Below are positions 4,438-5,906 of a stretch of DNA of 5,906 bases, piece after piece. The stretch is from CAIXRL01 sp964619155 (GTDB taxonomy: Bacteria > Eisenbacteria > RBG-16-71-46). Position 1 is the first letter of the stretch; every line of letters starts with the position of its first letter. The stretch is taken from the NCBI GenBank assembly GCA_964619155.1, contig CAZUEM010000205.1:1-5906 (forward strand). The letters run 5' to 3'. The translations under genes and the position numbers were made by a program. Below the pieces are notes generated by a model. The model had not been told where the DNA came from. It saw only the letters and a program-made list of their open reading frames with translations, and ran no database searches.

Positions 4438-5906
4438 TCAGCCCAGCTTGCGCACGACGATGAGCGTGACGTCGTCGTTCGCGCCCCGCTCCCCCGCCCA
4501 CTCGGTGACCGCGTCCACGATGATCCGCAGAATCTCGGCGGCGGGCGCGTGCGCATGCCGGCGCACGAGGTCCTCGAGGCGCTGCTCGCCGAAGTGCTCG
4601 CCCTTCTCGTTCTCGGCCTCGCTGACGCCGTCCGTGTACAGCACCAGCACGTCGCCGTTCTGCACGACGATGGGGCGTTCCTCGTAGCGCGCGTCCGGGA
4701 GCACGCCGAGCGCCACGCCGCCCTCCACGAGCCGCTCGCCGCGCCCGTCGCGGTGCACGAGCATGGGCGGGTTGTGGCCGGCGTTGCTGAAGATGAGCAC
4801 GCCGTTCTTCCAGTCGAGCACGCCGTAGAAGGCGGTCACGAACTTGTCGCGCTCGGTGCTCTCGTGCAGCAGCAGGCTCGCCTTGCGCATCACCGCCCGG
4901 ATCGCGAACTCGTTGCGGATCTCGGCGAGCAGGCTCATGCGGAACCCGGCCATGATGAGCGCGGCCGGGATGCCCTTCCCCGAGACGTCGGCGATCGCCA
5001 GCCCGAGGCGCGTCTCGCTGACCGGGATGAAGTCGTAGTAGTCGCCGCCCACCTGGTCGTGCGAGATCGAGGTGCCGGCCAGGTCGAAGCCGGGCACGTC
5101 GGGCGCCGCCGACGGCAGGAACGACCGCTGGATGTCGCGCGCGATGGCCAGCTCGCGCTCGAGGCGCCGCCGCTCGACCAGGTCGCGGCCGATGCGCGCG
5201 CGCTGCAGCGCGACGGCGGCCTGCGACGCGAACGCCGACAGCAGCTCGAGGTGGCCCTCGTGGTAGGCGTCGTGGAGGTCGCTCTCCAGGTTGAACACGC
5301 CGACCAGCTGGCCCTCGACCACCATGGGCGCGGCCAGCTCGCTGCGCGTCTCGGGGCGCGCGGTCACGTAGCGCGGGTCGCTGCGCACGTCCGGCACGAT
5401 GACCGGCTCGCCCGTCTTCGCCACCCAGCCGACGATGCCCTGCCCGATCTGCAGGCCGAACGCCTCCTCGGAGCCCTCGGGGTAGCCCGACTCGCTCACG
5501 ATCTCGAGCGAGCGCGTCGCGCGGTCCACGAGGTAGACCGCCGCGGCGTCGTAGTCCACGACCTGCCGCAGCGACTGCATGATGGCCTCGATGACCTCCT
5601 CGAGGTCGAACGGGGCCGCCAGCGAGCGCGTGATGTCGAGCAGCACTTCCTTCTCGAGCGCGCGCCGCTCGATCTCCTGGTAGAGGAGCGCGTAGTCGAG
5701 CGCGAACGAAACGCCCTCGGCGGCGACCTCGAGCCGGTCGAAGTCGGCGTCCGTGAAGTCGCCCCCGCGCTTGCCGAGGCACTCGATCACCCCGAACGGC
5801 TCGCCGCGGCGCAGCAGCGGCACGGCCAGCGCCGAGGGCGGCGGCGCTTCGGGGCCGCGCAGGCCGGCGGGCGGGGCCTCGCCCGCGGCGAGCCGCAGCG
5901 GGCGGC
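4438..5906 (-). CDS. GAF-GAF-SpoIIE/RsbU-type PP2C serine phosphatase, 5' end outside the window
   Basis: An open frame enters from the right edge and ends at TGA 4438-4440, giving 488 visible residues; positions here count from the GTG at 5823. Before and after that codon, LAVPLLRRGEPFGVIECLGKR with the following helix to about residue 50 is the C-terminal half of a GAF domain, so the GTG is internal and the true start lies beyond the window. A complete second GAF domain spans about 60-208. A coiled-coil linker with ELAIARDIQRSFLP at 224-237 follows, typical of RsbU-like proteins. The phosphatase domain (about 245-461) keeps the metal-binding acids: GGDYYD at 259-264, ADVSGKG at 278-284, YTDG at 396-399 and NDD at 449-451, plus SNAGHNPP at 346-353. 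Such enzymes dephosphorylate anti-sigma-factor antagonists in partner switching, under control of ligands or signals sensed by GAF domains. No kinase, antagonist or sigma factor is visible nearby, so its target is unknown. No membrane segment is seen in the visible part. Confidence 0.94.
   Translation of the reverse strand, partial: RPLRLAAGEAPPAGLRGPEAPPPSALAVPLLRRGEPFGVIECLGKRGGDFTDADFDRLEVAAEGVSFALDYALLYQEIERRALEKEVLLDITRSLAAPFDLEEVIEAIMQSLRQVVDYDAAAVYLVDRATRSLEIVSESGYPEGSEEAFGLQIGQGIVGWVAKTGEPVIVPDVRSDPRYVTARPETRSELAAPMVVEGQLVGVFNLESDLHDAYHEGHLELLSAFASQAAVALQRARIGRDLVERRRLERELAIARDIQRSFLPSAAPDVPGFDLAGTSISHDQVGGDYYDFIPVSETRLGLAIADVSGKGIPAALIMAGFRMSLLAEIRNEFAIRAVMRKASLLLHESTERDKFVTAFYGVLDWKNGVLIFSNAGHNPPMLVHRDGRGERLVEGGVALGVLPDARYEERPIVVQNGDVLVLYTDGVSEAENEKGEHFGEQRLEDLVRRHAHAPAAEILRIIVDAVTEWAGERGANDDVTLIVVRKLG

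Noticed and set aside
3467..4687. Long plus-strand open frame over trpS and the intergenic gap.
   Set aside because: It is codon-aligned antisense to trpS, extends through the promoter gap into the phosphatase, and has no recognisable domain.
4322..5782. 486-codon minus-strand open frame overlapping the phosphatase.
   Set aside because: It is an Arg/Ala/Gly-rich out-of-frame shadow; the GAF and SpoIIE motifs are all in the other frame.
5821..5823. GTG as the start of the phosphatase.
   Set aside because: The frame stays open to the window edge and the codon falls within a GAF-domain strand (LAVPLL), so the start must be further upstream.

Overview
This is a high-GC (about 70% or more, judged by eye) bacterial window in which every supportable gene lies on the minus strand, so it reads from right to left. 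It looks like chromosomal housekeeping DNA. I see no mobile element, CRISPR array, tRNA or rRNA. The combination of very high GC, GTG starts, multi-GAF SpoIIE-type phosphatase and a trpS-scpA-scpB-rluB order fits lineages such as Myxococcota, Gemmatimonadota, candidate Eisenbacteria or other deltaproteobacteria-like groups. The sequence alone does not fix the phylum.

Layout in transcription order: (1) 5906 to 4438, the C-terminal 488 residues of a sensor phosphatase, with the end of one GAF domain, a full GAF domain, a coiled-coil linker and a SpoIIE/RsbU-type PP2C phosphatase; its N-terminus is outside the window. (2) A 161-nt gap (4277-4437) with a GC-rich inverted repeat after the phosphatase stop, then a good sigma70-like promoter and a strong Shine-Dalgarno. 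(3) 4276 to 3197, trpS. (4) 3200 to 2286, scpA, with a GTG start overlapping the trpS stop by 4 nt. (5) 2317 to 1304, scpB, starting 32 nt inside scpA and carrying an unusual acidic C-terminal extension of about 160 residues. (6) 1282 to 785, a DUF985 (cupin_5) protein. (7) 775 to the left edge, an RsuA/RluB-family pseudouridine synthase, open at its 3' end.

Tight spacing (4-nt overlap, 32-nt overlap, 21-nt gap, 9-nt gap) makes trpS-scpA-scpB-cupin-rluB a probable single operon driven from the promoter at 4319-4347. It joins tryptophan charging of tRNA, chromosome condensation (the ScpA/ScpB subunits of SMC) and ribosomal RNA modification. The trpS/scpA/scpB/rluB association is, from general knowledge, a recurring bacterial neighbourhood. 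The cupin inserted between scpB and rluB and the acidic ScpB tail are the least ordinary parts. The phosphatase is probably a separate transcription unit.

I found no convincing new multi-gene system. The most interesting signals are the acidic repeat tail of ScpB, the cupin insertion, and the fact that scpB, the cupin and rluB are all in one reading frame separated only by single stop codons.
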